Shown piece after piece: positions 7,303 to 15,801 of a stretch of DNA of 64,000 nt. The notes under the pieces are model-generated. The model was not told the origin of the DNA, searched no databases, and was given only the letters and a program-made list of their open reading frames with translations. Numbering within the stretch: the stretch's first letter is position 1; each line of letters starts with the position of its first letter. Both the position numbers and the translations under genes were made by a program. The stretch spans positions 372,001 through 436,000 of the forward strand of contig CAVWCL010000020.1 of NCBI GenBank assembly GCA_963753485.1. The letters run 5' to 3'. The stretch comes from CAWDLX01 sp963753485 (GTDB lineage: Bacteria; Actinomycetota; Actinomycetes; Mycobacteriales; Micromonosporaceae).

Positions 7303-9108
7303 TTACCCGGTCGCTTCCTCGACGTAGTACCAGTTCTCCGGGTTGATCAAGCCGCAGGGGTTGATGGGTGTGAACCCCCGCAGGTTCGACGCCACCTCGT
7401 AGAGCCGCCAGGCGCAGTTCGGCAGGAACACGGCGGGCACCCGCTCGCTGATGTACTCCTGGTAGGCGTAGAGCGCGTCGAGGTCGTCGGTGGCGACGCT
7501 CGCCGCGATCAGCTCATCCGCACGGGGATCGTGGTAGTTGGAGAAGTTGCTGGCCCCGTCCGAGTGGAACAGGTTCTCGCCGGTCGGGTATGAGTAGACC
7601 CAACCACCGTTCCACGTGGACAGTTCCCACGTCTTCGGCACCGGCCCGGGGCTGTCCTCGGCGACCAGCACCGAGCCGTACACCGGCGAGCGGCGCAGTT
7701 CGATACCGGCCCGGGCCGCGTCCTTCTCGTACCGCTCCATGAACCGGGTGAACGACGGCCGCCCCTCGGCGTACCGCAGCGAAAGGCTGAGCCTCGTGCC
7801 CGCGGGGATGCCGTCGCCGGCCTCGCCCGGACCGGTCCCCGCTCGCACGCAGACCGCCGGCGTCACGCTCACATCCCAACCATGCTCAGCCAGCAGGGCC
7901 CGGGCCCGGTCCGGGTCGAACGGCCACGGCCCCCGCCCATCCGCGAGCTTGGGCGACACCAGGTCGGTGCGGGGCAGCAGCGGCACCGGACCACTCTGGT
8001 GCCAGCCGTACCCCTGATAGACCTCGCGCGCCCCGAAGTCCTGGTCGAGGCAGCACTGCAGCGCCTGGCGGAGGTACGGCTGGCGGATCATCGCGCCGGC
8101 CACTGTCGGGTTGAGGTAGTTCAACGGGATCATCCGGATGTTGAACAGGATCTGCGGCACGATCCGGTACTCCTCGCCCAGCGGGTTGGGGCCGCCCGTG
8201 GTCGGGACGTTGTCGGGTTGGTGGCCGTAGCTCAGCGGCAGAAAGCCGACCTGGACCGCGTCCGGGCCGTGTGGACCAGCCTGCAGAAGCTGGTACTCCT
8301 GCTCCTCGGATTCGGTCGGGATCTGCCGGAACTCGGCAAGACGCGCCGGGTTCGGCCCGCTGTAGTGCTCGTTCGGGACGAACGTGACGACGCCGTCCAG
8401 GGTGTAGCTCCGCAGCCGCCACGGGCCGTTGACAATACTCCAGATTGGACTTTCAGCCCAGGCTACCCGGTGCACGTTGTCCTCGGCCACCATGTCGCCG
8501 TTCTCGGCCAGGAGGAAGTCGTAGACCGCCTCGGCCTGGTCGATGTCGTGGGTGGCGTCCGCGGGTCCGTCAGCGGTGCGATCCCACGCCGTCGGCATCG
8601 GGATCACCATGGTCAGCTGGTTCATCAGGACCCAGTTCTTGCTGTACTGCTTGTCGAAGGTGAAGCTGACCGTGTCGTCGGCGACCTTGGCGTACGAGCG
8701 CAGGTTGTCGGGGAAGTAGCCCTTGACGTAGTTGCCGAACCGATCACCCTTGCGGACGAGCATGTTCATCCAGAACATGACGTTGTCGGCGCGGACTGTT
8801 TCGCCGTTGGACCACTCCCACGGCTTGATCCGTACGGTGCAGGTGCGCCCGTCCGCCTCCCAGCGCGGGGGCTCGCCGAGACTCAGCTCGAAGTCGATCT
8901 CGGGTCGCCCGTCGCGGCCCGGCCAGAACAGTGGCCGGTACATGAGTGCCTGGAACTCGTACACGTTGCGCGAGCCGAACCGCTCGGCCGGAGTGAACGG
9001 GAAGATCACCGCGGGCGGGAACCCCGGTGCACACGCCCAGGTGACGACCCCGCCCCGAACGATCCGTTCGGCGGTCGACGCCGGGTCGTACCTCGACTTC
9101 AGCTCCAT
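7303..9108 (-). CDS. Solute-binding protein family 5-like protein without a signal peptide
   Basis: The 601-residue protein has the architecture of peptide-type ABC transporter substrate-binding proteins: an early PRWEADGRTCTVRIKPWEWS segment, NGETVRADNVMFWMNM (the usual 'DG.pvTAeDV.ft' region) and a late PENWYYVEE end. Unlike secreted family members it begins MELKSRYDPASTAERIVRGG, with no hydrophobic signal sequence or lipobox cysteine, and an in-frame stop lies a few codons upstream, so a missed signal peptide is unlikely. No permease or ATPase genes are nearby. It sits between the MFS gene and the glutamate mutase. I infer a cytoplasmic binding or catalytic role in the pathway, or export by a signal-independent route. 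Confidence 0.75.
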   Translation of the reverse strand: MELKSRYDPASTAERIVRGGVVTWACAPGFPPAVIFPFTPAERFGSRNVYEFQALMYRPLFWPGRDGRPEIDFELSLGEPPRWEADGRTCTVRIKPWEWSNGETVRADNVMFWMNMLVRKGDRFGNYVKGYFPDNLRSYAKVADDTVSFTFDKQYSKNWVLMNQLTMVIPMPTAWDRTADGPADATHDIDQAEAVYDFLLAENGDMVAEDNVHRVAWAESPIWSIVNGPWRLRSYTLDGVVTFVPNEHYSGPNPARLAEFRQIPTESEEQEYQLLQAGPHGPDAVQVGFLPLSYGHQPDNVPTTGGPNPLGEEYRIVPQILFNIRMIPLNYLNPTVAGAMIRQPYLRQALQCCLDQDFGAREVYQGYGWHQSGPVPLLPRTDLVSPKLADGRGPWPFDPDRARALLAEHGWDVSVTPAVCVRAGTGPGEAGDGIPAGTRLSLSLRYAEGRPSFTRFMERYEKDAARAGIELRRSPVYGSVLVAEDSPGPVPKTWELSTWNGGWVYSYPTGENLFHSDGASNFSNYHDPRADELIAASVATDDLDALYAYQEYISERVPAVFLPNCAWRLYEVASNLRGFTPINPCGLINPENWYYVEEATG

Positions 9109-9138
9109 GGTGACCTTCAGCTCGGGCGACAGGTTGCA

Positions 9139-10416
9139 TCAGGCGGCGGAGGCCTCGAGGATCTCGGCCGGTTCCGCCTTCGCGGACAGGGGTCTTACCA
9201 GACTCAGATAGGCGCCGACGAGGATGGCGGCCTGGATGGCAGCCAGTGCCCAGAACGCGTACGGCACCTGGGTGCGGTCGGCCAGCGTGGCCAGCGCGAG
9301 GTTCGCGGTGATGCCGACGGCGAGCGCGAACGCGTTCGTGCCACCGAATATCCGGCCCACCCGGTCCGCTGGGCTGGCTCGCATGAGCAGGGTGCGGGAG
9401 GCGATCTTCCCTTGGGCGAAACAGAACCCCGCGATCGGTATGCAGATGAGCAGTGCGATGTAGTGCAACGGTTGTATACAGAACATGACCAGATTGCCGA
9501 TCATGCCGAGGGCGGTGAGGTTCAGGCCGCCGATGCGGGCGCTGATCCACGGGTAGCAGGCCGCACCTACCAGGAAGCCCACGAACGCACCGGCGTCGCT
9601 GACGCCGAGCAGCCATGGTCCCTTATGGAAGGTGTGCAGGATCAGCGTGGCCAGGATGGTGTTGGCGACCAGGATGCCGATGTTCCAGTTCGCGAACAGC
9701 AACGCGAGCCGCCGGATCGGCTGGTCCACCCGTACCGGTGTCTCCTCGGCGGCGGCCAGCGGCGCCTCGAGTTCCGCGGCGGGTGTCACGGTCGCCGGCT
9801 TGGGGCCGATGAGGTAGGTGAGCACCGCCGACGCCAGGAACGTGCCGGCATTGAAGACGAGCAGCGGGGTGACCCCGAGCGCGGTGACGAGGACGCCGGC
9901 CAGGCCGGCCGCGATGAGCCCGGCGGCGTTGTTGGCGATCTCGAACCGGCTGATGAACAGGCCCAGCCGCGAGTCCGACACCCGCTCCTTCATCAGCGCG
10001 TTGCTGGCCGGCATGAACAGCGCAGCGGTGACCGCCAGGACGAAGTTGGCGACGTAGGAGCCCAGGGTGACCGATCCGTCCAACCACAGCCAGACGGGCA
10101 GCGCGAAGGCCGTCACCGCACTGATGAGGTCGGCAGCCACCGACAGGAGGCGCCGGTCCAACCGGTCGGCCAGGCGGCCGAACAGCACCGAGAACGCCAC
10201 TTGCGGAATCGCCACCGCAATGAAGAGCCAGCCCACGGACAGGGTGGTGTTCCCGGCCCGGAACACCAGCACGGTTGCCGCGGTGAGCTGGAATGCATTG
10301 CCGGCATTGGTAATGAAGGTGGCCGGTAGCAGGAGCCTTTCAGACCGTTTCGATCGGGCAATGGCGGTAGCGTCATCGGCGGGAGCGGCAGTATCGATCG
10401 TCACCTGCGGCCTCAC
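9139..10416 (-). CDS. MFS transporter, probable product exporter
   Basis: The protein (about 425 residues) has about 12 hydrophobic segments and the major facilitator loop motif between helices 2 and 3 (GRLADRLDRR), plus SPADRVGRIFGG in the second half. I selected GTG at 10416 because it overlaps the stop of the MetRS-like gene by 4 nt (GTGA); another GTG lies 12 nt downstream. It shares operon position with the hydrazine-forming genes, so the simplest inference is export of the cluster's product or an intermediate. The transported compound cannot be read from sequence. Confidence 0.85.
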   Translation of the reverse strand: MRPQVTIDTAAPADDATAIARSKRSERLLLPATFITNAGNAFQLTAATVLVFRAGNTTLSVGWLFIAVAIPQVAFSVLFGRLADRLDRRLLSVAADLISAVTAFALPVWLWLDGSVTLGSYVANFVLAVTAALFMPASNALMKERVSDSRLGLFISRFEIANNAAGLIAAGLAGVLVTALGVTPLLVFNAGTFLASAVLTYLIGPKPATVTPAAELEAPLAAAEETPVRVDQPIRRLALLFANWNIGILVANTILATLILHTFHKGPWLLGVSDAGAFVGFLVGAACYPWISARIGGLNLTALGMIGNLVMFCIQPLHYIALLICIPIAGFCFAQGKIASRTLLMRASPADRVGRIFGGTNAFALAVGITANLALATLADRTQVPYAFWALAAIQAAILVGAYLSLVRPLSAKAEPAEILEASAA

Positions 10417-12080
10417 ACGGTACTCGTAGCGACGGGAACATCGCCGTACCGGCCCGGTGCCATTCGCAGCTCCAGGCCCGGCACGGCGAACGTTGTGGTG
10501 CGCGCGACGACGTACGCGTCGGGCGACATGCACAGGGCGAAGTCGCCGGCGCGGGCCGCGCGCGCAGCCACGTCCATGAGTATCGGTGACGCGCCGCTGA
10601 TAAGCGCGCGGAGCTGTACGAAAATGTCGCCGACCCGTAGCCGTCGGACGTCCGGGTCAAGGCCCTCGTCGAGGGCCCGCCGCGCGAGTCCGCGCAGCCG
10701 CTCGATGTGCTGTACCACCAGGTCCGCGGCCCGGCTGAGGCTGAAGCTGTCGAGTTCGTAGCAGGTGGCGAACCGGTTCACGATGGCCGCGGCCAGCGCC
10801 GGTGTACCCGGCGACACCGGCAGCGGCTCGCCGTCGCCGGCGGTGTCCGCGGTCAGCTTGGCCAGGATGCCCGCGAGCTCGTTCCACGGGTCGATGAGGC
10901 GCCGGCCCGCGATCATGTCAAGCAGGGCCCGGCTGAAGTTGGCCCGTGCGTGCTCGGGCGCGCTCAGGCAGAGGAAGAACCGCACAACGTCGCGCGGGAC
11001 CTCGGTGACGAGCTCGCGGGCCCACACCACATGCCCTTTGCTGGTGGAGAACTTCTCGTTCTCCAGCTCGTAGAACTCGTTGGTCAGCAGCGTGTCCGGC
11101 AGAACGTAGCGGCCCTCATGCGCCATGAGCTCGGCCACGTGCACCAGGCCCCACACGTAAAGCGGGTCGAAGCCCATGAAGACCACGACCCGGGCATTGT
11201 GCTCGGCGCGCCAGGCATCATCGTCGGTGTGCAGGTGCAGGCCCTGGCGCCGCTGCGACCAGCCCGAGCAGTAGATGGACGCGGGCATGCCCTCCAGCCA
11301 CGCGTTGATCGTCTGACCGGGCGTCTCCGGGAACCTCGCCGGTAGCCCCCAGTCGACCGGGTAGGTGATCGGGTAGTCGGGCAGCGGCCCGGCCAGCACC
11401 TCTCGCATCAAGGTGACCGCATGCGGCCGCCACCGGGCCGCGCGCTCCTCGTGGTACGCGATGAGCCGCTCGCGGTACTCCTCCATCGGGAAGACCAGAA
11501 TCTCCGCTTCGCGGTAGCTGACCTGCTCGTCCCGATCGAGGATGGAGTACGGCTCGATCAGAGCGTCGAAGTCGATCGGGTGCCCGCACGTCTCGCAGAA
11601 CCCACCGCGGCTGTCGTCCAGGCAGGTGGGACAGGCCCCGCCGACGAACCCCTCGACCAGGAACGCGCCGGACCGCTCACCGTAGGGCAGCCGGACGGTT
11701 CGCAGTCGGAACTTGCCCAGGTCGTACAGGCGATGCACGTAGTCGTAGACCAGGGCACGGTATCCGTCGTCGGTGGGCGAAAAACCGTCGAGCTCGATCC
11801 CCATCGACTCGAACGTGCCTTCGATCAGCGGGGTGCACCGGGCGACGAGGTCCGTCGGTGTCGTGCCGAGGCGGGCCGCCGTGGTGACCACGTAGGTCTG
11901 ATGGTCGTCGGTGCAGGACGTGATAGTCACCGGCCGGCCAACGGCACGCAGATACCGGGCGTGCACGTCGGAGCCCAGATACGGCCCGCCGACGTGACCG
12001 ACATGCAGGTCGCCGTTGGACGTCGGCGGCCCACCGATGATCACGCTGCGGCGCGGCCGGCCGACGTCGCCTGCTCCCAT
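10413..12080 (-). CDS. Methionyl-tRNA-synthetase-like component of a hydrazine synthetase
   Basis: This 555-residue protein is a class I synthetase of MetRS type: the HIGH-equivalent H26-V-G-H29, a zinc-knuckle pair CPTC...CETC near residues 138-153, and a KMSKS-equivalent KFSTS near 342. A reduced helical C-terminal region follows. In described hydrazine synthetases (Spb40 in s56-p1, ForJ in formycin) a MetRS-like part activates a free amino acid and esterifies it onto N6-hydroxylysine, and a cupin part rearranges the ester to an N-N bond. Here the partner cupin is the separate gene 5 nt upstream and the N-hydroxylase precedes it. ATG at 12080 was chosen; longer frames run antisense through the cupin. 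The amino acid used (Gly, Glu, methylAsp or other) is unknown. Confidence 0.85.
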   Translation of the reverse strand: MGAGDVGRPRRSVIIGGPPTSNGDLHVGHVGGPYLGSDVHARYLRAVGRPVTITSCTDDHQTYVVTTAARLGTTPTDLVARCTPLIEGTFESMGIELDGFSPTDDGYRALVYDYVHRLYDLGKFRLRTVRLPYGERSGAFLVEGFVGGACPTCLDDSRGGFCETCGHPIDFDALIEPYSILDRDEQVSYREAEILVFPMEEYRERLIAYHEERAARWRPHAVTLMREVLAGPLPDYPITYPVDWGLPARFPETPGQTINAWLEGMPASIYCSGWSQRRQGLHLHTDDDAWRAEHNARVVVFMGFDPLYVWGLVHVAELMAHEGRYVLPDTLLTNEFYELENEKFSTSKGHVVWARELVTEVPRDVVRFFLCLSAPEHARANFSRALLDMIAGRRLIDPWNELAGILAKLTADTAGDGEPLPVSPGTPALAAAIVNRFATCYELDSFSLSRAADLVVQHIERLRGLARRALDEGLDPDVRRLRVGDIFVQLRALISGASPILMDVAARAARAGDFALCMSPDAYVVARTTTFAVPGLELRMAPGRYGDVPVATSTV

Positions 12081-12085
12081 GATCG

Positions 12086-12469
12086 TCAGACCTCCGCGGC
12101 GGCGTGGTGCATGTCCTCGTGCGTGTCGATGAAGCGACGCGACATTTCCGGGTCCCACCAGATCGCGTAGAACTCGAACTCCTCCGGGTTCGCATTGATC
12201 ACGCGGTGCACGGTGCCGGGGACGAAGTGCGCGATGTCCCCGGCCGTGATCGGGTGCCGCTCGCCGTCGGACTCGACCTCGGCCGAGCCCTTCATGGCGA
12301 TGAATATCTCGTACTCGTGATGGGAGTGGGCACCCGTCTCGGCGCCGGGTTTCACGAGCACCCACGCACCTTCGAACGGGGCGTTGAGCACGGGCCACGG
12401 CACCAGCCGTTCCCCGTACGCGCCATTCTCGAGCACCATCGCGTCGCGGGTCAGGGACCGTATGTTCAT
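12086..12469 (-). CDS. Cupin-fold zinc enzyme, N-N bond-forming partner of the MetRS-like protein
   Basis: The 127-residue protein is a single-domain cupin with motif 1 GAHSHHEYE (candidate ligands H48, H50, E52 or E54) and motif 2 PGTVHRVIN (H88). In hydrazine synthetases a cupin domain with a His/His/Glu/His zinc site converts the O-aminoacyl-N6-hydroxylysine ester into an N-N linked hydrazine. In the described proteins it is fused N-terminally to the MetRS-like domain; here it is an independent gene directly upstream, in the same order as the fused domains. ATG at 12469 follows a GGAAAGGA site, 21 nt after the monooxygenase stop. A general cupin role is possible, but the gene triplet makes N-N formation the best reading. 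Confidence 0.83.
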   Translation of the reverse strand: MNIRSLTRDAMVLENGAYGERLVPWPVLNAPFEGAWVLVKPGAETGAHSHHEYEIFIAMKGSAEVESDGERHPITAGDIAHFVPGTVHRVINANPEEFEFYAIWWDPEMSRRFIDTHEDMHHAAAEV

Positions 12470-12490
12470 GGCAGGTGTTCCTTTCCTGGC

Positions 12491-13792
12491 TCACGCGGCC
12501 CCGGCGGGCGCCGGGATCAACTCGGCATCGGTCACATGGGCGGCCCGATGGGTGAGGATGTCCTGGAGGATGTCGTTGGACCGGGCCGCCAGCACGCTGA
12601 GCAGCGAGTCGGCGATGCCATGCGTCGCCTCGTTCACGCCCTGCAGGTAGCAGGCGGCCGAGCCCGGTTGGTTGGTGATGAGGCGGTAGTCGCGGGTCAC
12701 GGCGGGCTCGGGCTGGCCGACCGAGGCGGCGACCTTGCGTACCAGTGCCGGCATCTCCGGCTGGAACCCGGTTCCGAGCAGGACCAGGTCGGCGGTGAGT
12801 TCCCGGGTGACTCCGGTTCGCCAGTCGGTCAGCTCCAGGACAACCTCGTCGCCCTCGTCCCGAGCGTCTGTGATGTCGTGCATCGCGATGATCTGCAGGC
12901 GACCGCGGCCGGAGAGCCGGTCGAGGTAGAACTGCCGGTACAGCGAGTCCATCATGCCGGGAGCCAAGCCCGCGTAGTTGGTGTGATGCATCTGAGCCAG
13001 GATCCGCTCGCGCGCCTCGGGGCGGGCCGCGTAGAACTCGTCGACGAACGACGGGAAGTACAACTCGTTGGTGAACTTGCTCGTCTCGTAGTAGTTCAGG
13101 CCGATCGAGCGGGTCACCATGGTGGCCCGGCACGCGGGCAGGTCCGACAGGACCGTGGAGAAAAGCTCGGCCGCGCTCTGGCCGGCACCGATCACGACCA
13201 CGCGGTGGGGCAGGTCCTTGGGCAGATCCGCGACCCGCTGCAGGTACTCGGTGCTGTGGATCACCCGCTCCTTCGCGACACCGCGCAGCGGCTCCGGAAC
13301 CCGGATGTCACGCCCGACACCGAGCACCAAGTACCGACTGCGGATGGTCTCACCGTCGGCGGCCTGGGTGAGCCACCCGGTGAGGTTCCCATCGGTCCAG
13401 ATCGGACTGATCTCGACACACTCCTGACCGAGTTGCAAGCGCACCAGGGACAGCGACGCGGCCGTCCACTCGAGATAGCCGGCGAGCTCGATCCGGTACG
13501 GCACGAAGCTGCCCATGTTCACGAAGTCGTCGAGCCGGCCGACCTCGTGCAGGTAGTTCAGGAAAGAGAACTTGCTGCGCGGATTCCGAAGTGTGACCAG
13601 GTCCTTGAGGAAGGAGACCTGCGACAGGGCGCTCGGCAGCAGCATGCCTCGCTGCCAGGAGATCTCCTGGTCCCGCTCGATGACGAGCGACTGACACGCG
13701 ATGTCGGGAGCGAGTTCCTCCAGCGCCACCGCGAGGGCGAGGTTCGCCGGTCCCGCGCCGACAGCCAGTAGTTCGACATCAAGGTTCACCAT
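12491..13792 (-). CDS. Lysine/ornithine-type N-hydroxylating flavin monooxygenase
   Basis: The 433-residue protein belongs to the IucD/PvdA/SidA family: FAD-binding GAGPANLA (residues 12-19), a segment LPSALSQVSFLKDLVTLRNPRSKFSFLNYL-type region that is diagnostic for lysine/ornithine N-hydroxylases, the NADPH-binding VVVIGAGQSAAE, and a late LLGTGF motif. It should use FAD, NADPH and O2 to hydroxylate the side-chain amine of lysine or ornithine. As first gene of the operon ahead of the cupin and MetRS-like genes, it is expected to supply N6-hydroxylysine. ATG at 13792 follows GGAG; the longer frame up to 14011 has no good start signal. Confidence 0.9.
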   Translation of the reverse strand: MVNLDVELLAVGAGPANLALAVALEELAPDIACQSLVIERDQEISWQRGMLLPSALSQVSFLKDLVTLRNPRSKFSFLNYLHEVGRLDDFVNMGSFVPYRIELAGYLEWTAASLSLVRLQLGQECVEISPIWTDGNLTGWLTQAADGETIRSRYLVLGVGRDIRVPEPLRGVAKERVIHSTEYLQRVADLPKDLPHRVVVIGAGQSAAELFSTVLSDLPACRATMVTRSIGLNYYETSKFTNELYFPSFVDEFYAARPEARERILAQMHHTNYAGLAPGMMDSLYRQFYLDRLSGRGRLQIIAMHDITDARDEGDEVVLELTDWRTGVTRELTADLVLLGTGFQPEMPALVRKVAASVGQPEPAVTRDYRLITNQPGSAACYLQGVNEATHGIADSLLSVLAARSNDILQDILTHRAAHVTDAELIPAPAGAA

Positions 13793-14348
13793 TGTCGCTC
13801 CGCGGTCGCCCGGGGCCCTGCCGTCGTTCCCACGGCCGAAACCCGCTTCACGTCTCGTCTCGGCAGCAACTACAGCCTGCGACCCGATTGAACGGAACCC
13901 TTGATCCCGGAGAACAATCAATCCCGGGCGGGGCACCGTAGCGCTCGTCGTCGGTGGCGCGGACAGCCACCCGTGCACCCGGCTGTCCCGCATGTCGGAC
14001 TTCATCGGCATATGGAACTTCTCGGGCTGACCATGAGTCCTCGCGCTCCCTCTTCGGGTACCCCGAAGTTGAGTAGCGGGTCAGCCGAGCCACGAACATA
14101 TCGGGCAGAACCCATATAGGCCGACGTACATCCCGTGATCACTTGATGCTGACGCTGCGCTTATGCATCCTTACTCCTGTGGCAGTTTTCCTCGGAGTGC
14201 CGAGTCCGAGAATCCGGCGTGGCGGACCTCGCCACCCGGGCGGCCACGCCGGGTCGACCCGTCCGGTCTCAGATACGCCACCGGAGACTGACCCACCTGC
14301 CGACCCCGTCCGAACGTTCATCCGCCGTGTCCAAAGCCAGGGGGTTTC
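13793..14348. promoter_or_regulatory. Divergent intergenic region between the two arms of cluster 1
   Basis: This 556-nt stretch separates the minus-strand hydrazine operon from the plus-strand regulator and has no convincing gene. It must hold the promoters of both arms. It is more AT-rich than its surroundings near 14095-14190, with TATATGGG on the minus strand near 14112-14120 as a possible -10 region. An inverted repeat CTCGGA/TCCGAG lies at 14191-14210 and could be an operator. I could not fix a -35/-10 pair with confidence. Confidence 0.5.
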
Positions 14349-15680
14349 ATGGGCCGACCGGAGAGGCCGCTGAATGGTGCCCAGGGTCCGATCGCCGCGT
14401 TCGCCTGTGATCTACGCGCCCTGCGTAAGCGTGCCGGCAATCCCAGCTATCGTGAGCTGGCGCGCACCGCGCTGTTCGCCCCGTCGGTCCTCTCCGGCGC
14501 GGCCAGTGGCTACCGCCTGCCAACCTTGCCGGTCACGCTCGCGTTCGTCGCCGCCTGTGGGGACGACTGGGCGGTCTGGGAACAGCGCTGGCGCGAGGTA
14601 GCGGCGGAGGTCGCGGCCGGCACCGAACCCGCGCGAGGAGCGTCACGGCGCTCAGCGACGTTCCCGCGTCCCCGGCAGCTTCCTATCGGCTCTCCCGTCT
14701 TCGTCGGGCGGACCCGGGCCCTGCACAACGCGACCCGGGTCATCGGCCGGTCCGGTCCAGCGAAGGTTCCGATCGTCGTGAGCGGGCCGATCGGGGTCGG
14801 CAAGACCACCTTCGCCCTACGCCTGGCCGACGAGGTGGCCGCCGAGTTCCCCGACGGCCAGCTCTGCGCCGACCTGGACGCCGGCGACCACGAGAGCCGG
14901 TCGCCCCAGCGGATCGTGCGGGGGTTCCTGCGCGCGCTAGGAGTGCCGGCGCCGCTGGTGCCGGACGACACGGCGCAGCGCGTCGGCCTGTGCCGCTCGC
15001 TCCTGGCCGAGCGCCGGTTGTTCGTCCTGCTGGAGAACGTTCAGGACGAGCGCCAGGTACGACCATTCCTGAGCCGGGCTTCGCACAGCCAGGTCGTCGT
15101 GACCAGCCGGGCCCGGCTGCTCGGTCTGGAGGGCACACACCGCGTCGACCTGGACATCTTCACCCGGAACGAGTCGCTGATGTTGATCGGGCAGCTCGTC
15201 GGGACGGATCGCGTGCAGGCCGAGTACGAGGCCATCGACGGCCTCGCCGAGCTCTGCGGCGACCTCCCGCTTGCGGTGAACATCATCGGCCGGATGATCG
15301 CGGCCCGGCCGGAGTGGGCGGTCGCGCACACGGCCGGGCTGCTGGCCGACCGGGACCGGCTCATGGTCAGTCTCTGCGTGGGCGACGTCAACGTACGCGA
15401 CCGGTTCGCCTCCGCCTACGAACGGCTCTCGCCCGGCGCCCGCAGCGCCATCGACCACCTCGGTTCGGGCGGTGGGCGCTGGACCACGGCGATCGGCCTG
15501 GCCGCGGCGACGGGAACTACGATCCACGCCGCCGACGACGTGTTGGAGTCCCTGGTCGACACCGGTTTGTTGACCAAGACGAATGTCGGCGGCCGCTACC
15601 GCGTGCCGTCGATGGTCGGCGTGTTCGTGGCCAGCCTGCGGGGCGACGCCGCGCGGATGACCGCCGCCCCGGCCGCGTGA
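14349..15680 (+). CDS. HTH plus NB-ARC (STAND) transcriptional regulator
   Basis: This 443-residue protein begins with an XRE-like helix-turn-helix region of about 80 residues (LRALRKRAGNPSYRELARTA with SVLSGAASGYRLPTL), followed by a linker and an NB-ARC type ATPase: Walker A SGPIGVGKTTF, Walker B LFVLLENVQDE, and the GLAELCGDLPLAVNIIG segment typical of STAND regulators. It lacks a SARP-type BTAD domain and the long TPR tail of many relatives. Located at the head of the divergent plus-strand arm, it is the obvious cluster-situated regulator, probably an activator of the hydrazine operon and of the two genes behind it. Confidence 0.85.
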   Translation: MGRPERPLNGAQGPIAAFACDLRALRKRAGNPSYRELARTALFAPSVLSGAASGYRLPTLPVTLAFVAACGDDWAVWEQRWREVAAEVAAGTEPARGASRRSATFPRPRQLPIGSPVFVGRTRALHNATRVIGRSGPAKVPIVVSGPIGVGKTTFALRLADEVAAEFPDGQLCADLDAGDHESRSPQRIVRGFLRALGVPAPLVPDDTAQRVGLCRSLLAERRLFVLLENVQDERQVRPFLSRASHSQVVVTSRARLLGLEGTHRVDLDIFTRNESLMLIGQLVGTDRVQAEYEAIDGLAELCGDLPLAVNIIGRMIAARPEWAVAHTAGLLADRDRLMVSLCVGDVNVRDRFASAYERLSPGARSAIDHLGSGGGRWTTAIGLAAATGTTIHAADDVLESLVDTGLLTKTNVGGRYRVPSMVGVFVASLRGDAARMTAAPAA

Positions 15681-15738
15681 GTGGAGCCGGCCAGCACCCA
15701 CGTTGATTGTTCGCCCCGCGGCAACCTTCCGGTCAATC

Positions 15739-15767
15739 GCGCCCGTGAGTTGAATGACACGCGGCGC
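15739..15767. promoter_or_regulatory. Bulged inverted repeat upstream of the carbamoyltransferase gene
   Basis: GCGCCCGTG and CACGCGGCGC flank a 10-nt spacer, forming a stem with one bulged base. It lies 60 nt after the regulator stop and 35 nt before the carbamoyltransferase start, so it is either a terminator for the regulator or an operator for the next gene. There is no T-tract. Confidence 0.3.
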
Positions 15768-15801
15768 AGCCCCGGTCCACAAACGATACGCGGTGGCATG
15801 A

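Noticed and set aside
7882..10329. 815-codon open frame on the plus strand
   Set aside because: It is antisense to the MFS and solute-binding-like genes, has Arg/Gln/His-rich low-complexity translation and no ribosome site; it is a GC-bias shadow.
10413..12080. Housekeeping methionyl-tRNA synthetase
   Set aside because: The operon context with the N-hydroxylase and cupin, the reduced C-terminal region and the biosynthetic neighbours argue for a hydrazine synthetase component.
12081..13133. N-terminal extension of the MetRS-like gene to 906 codons
   Set aside because: The extra 350 codons overlap the cupin and N-hydroxylase genes in another frame and are Arg-rich; the ATG at 12080 gives a start close to the synthetase core.
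12104..13771. 555-codon plus-strand frame
   Set aside because: It lies antisense to the cupin and N-hydroxylase genes, which have clear family motifs; its translation matches nothing.
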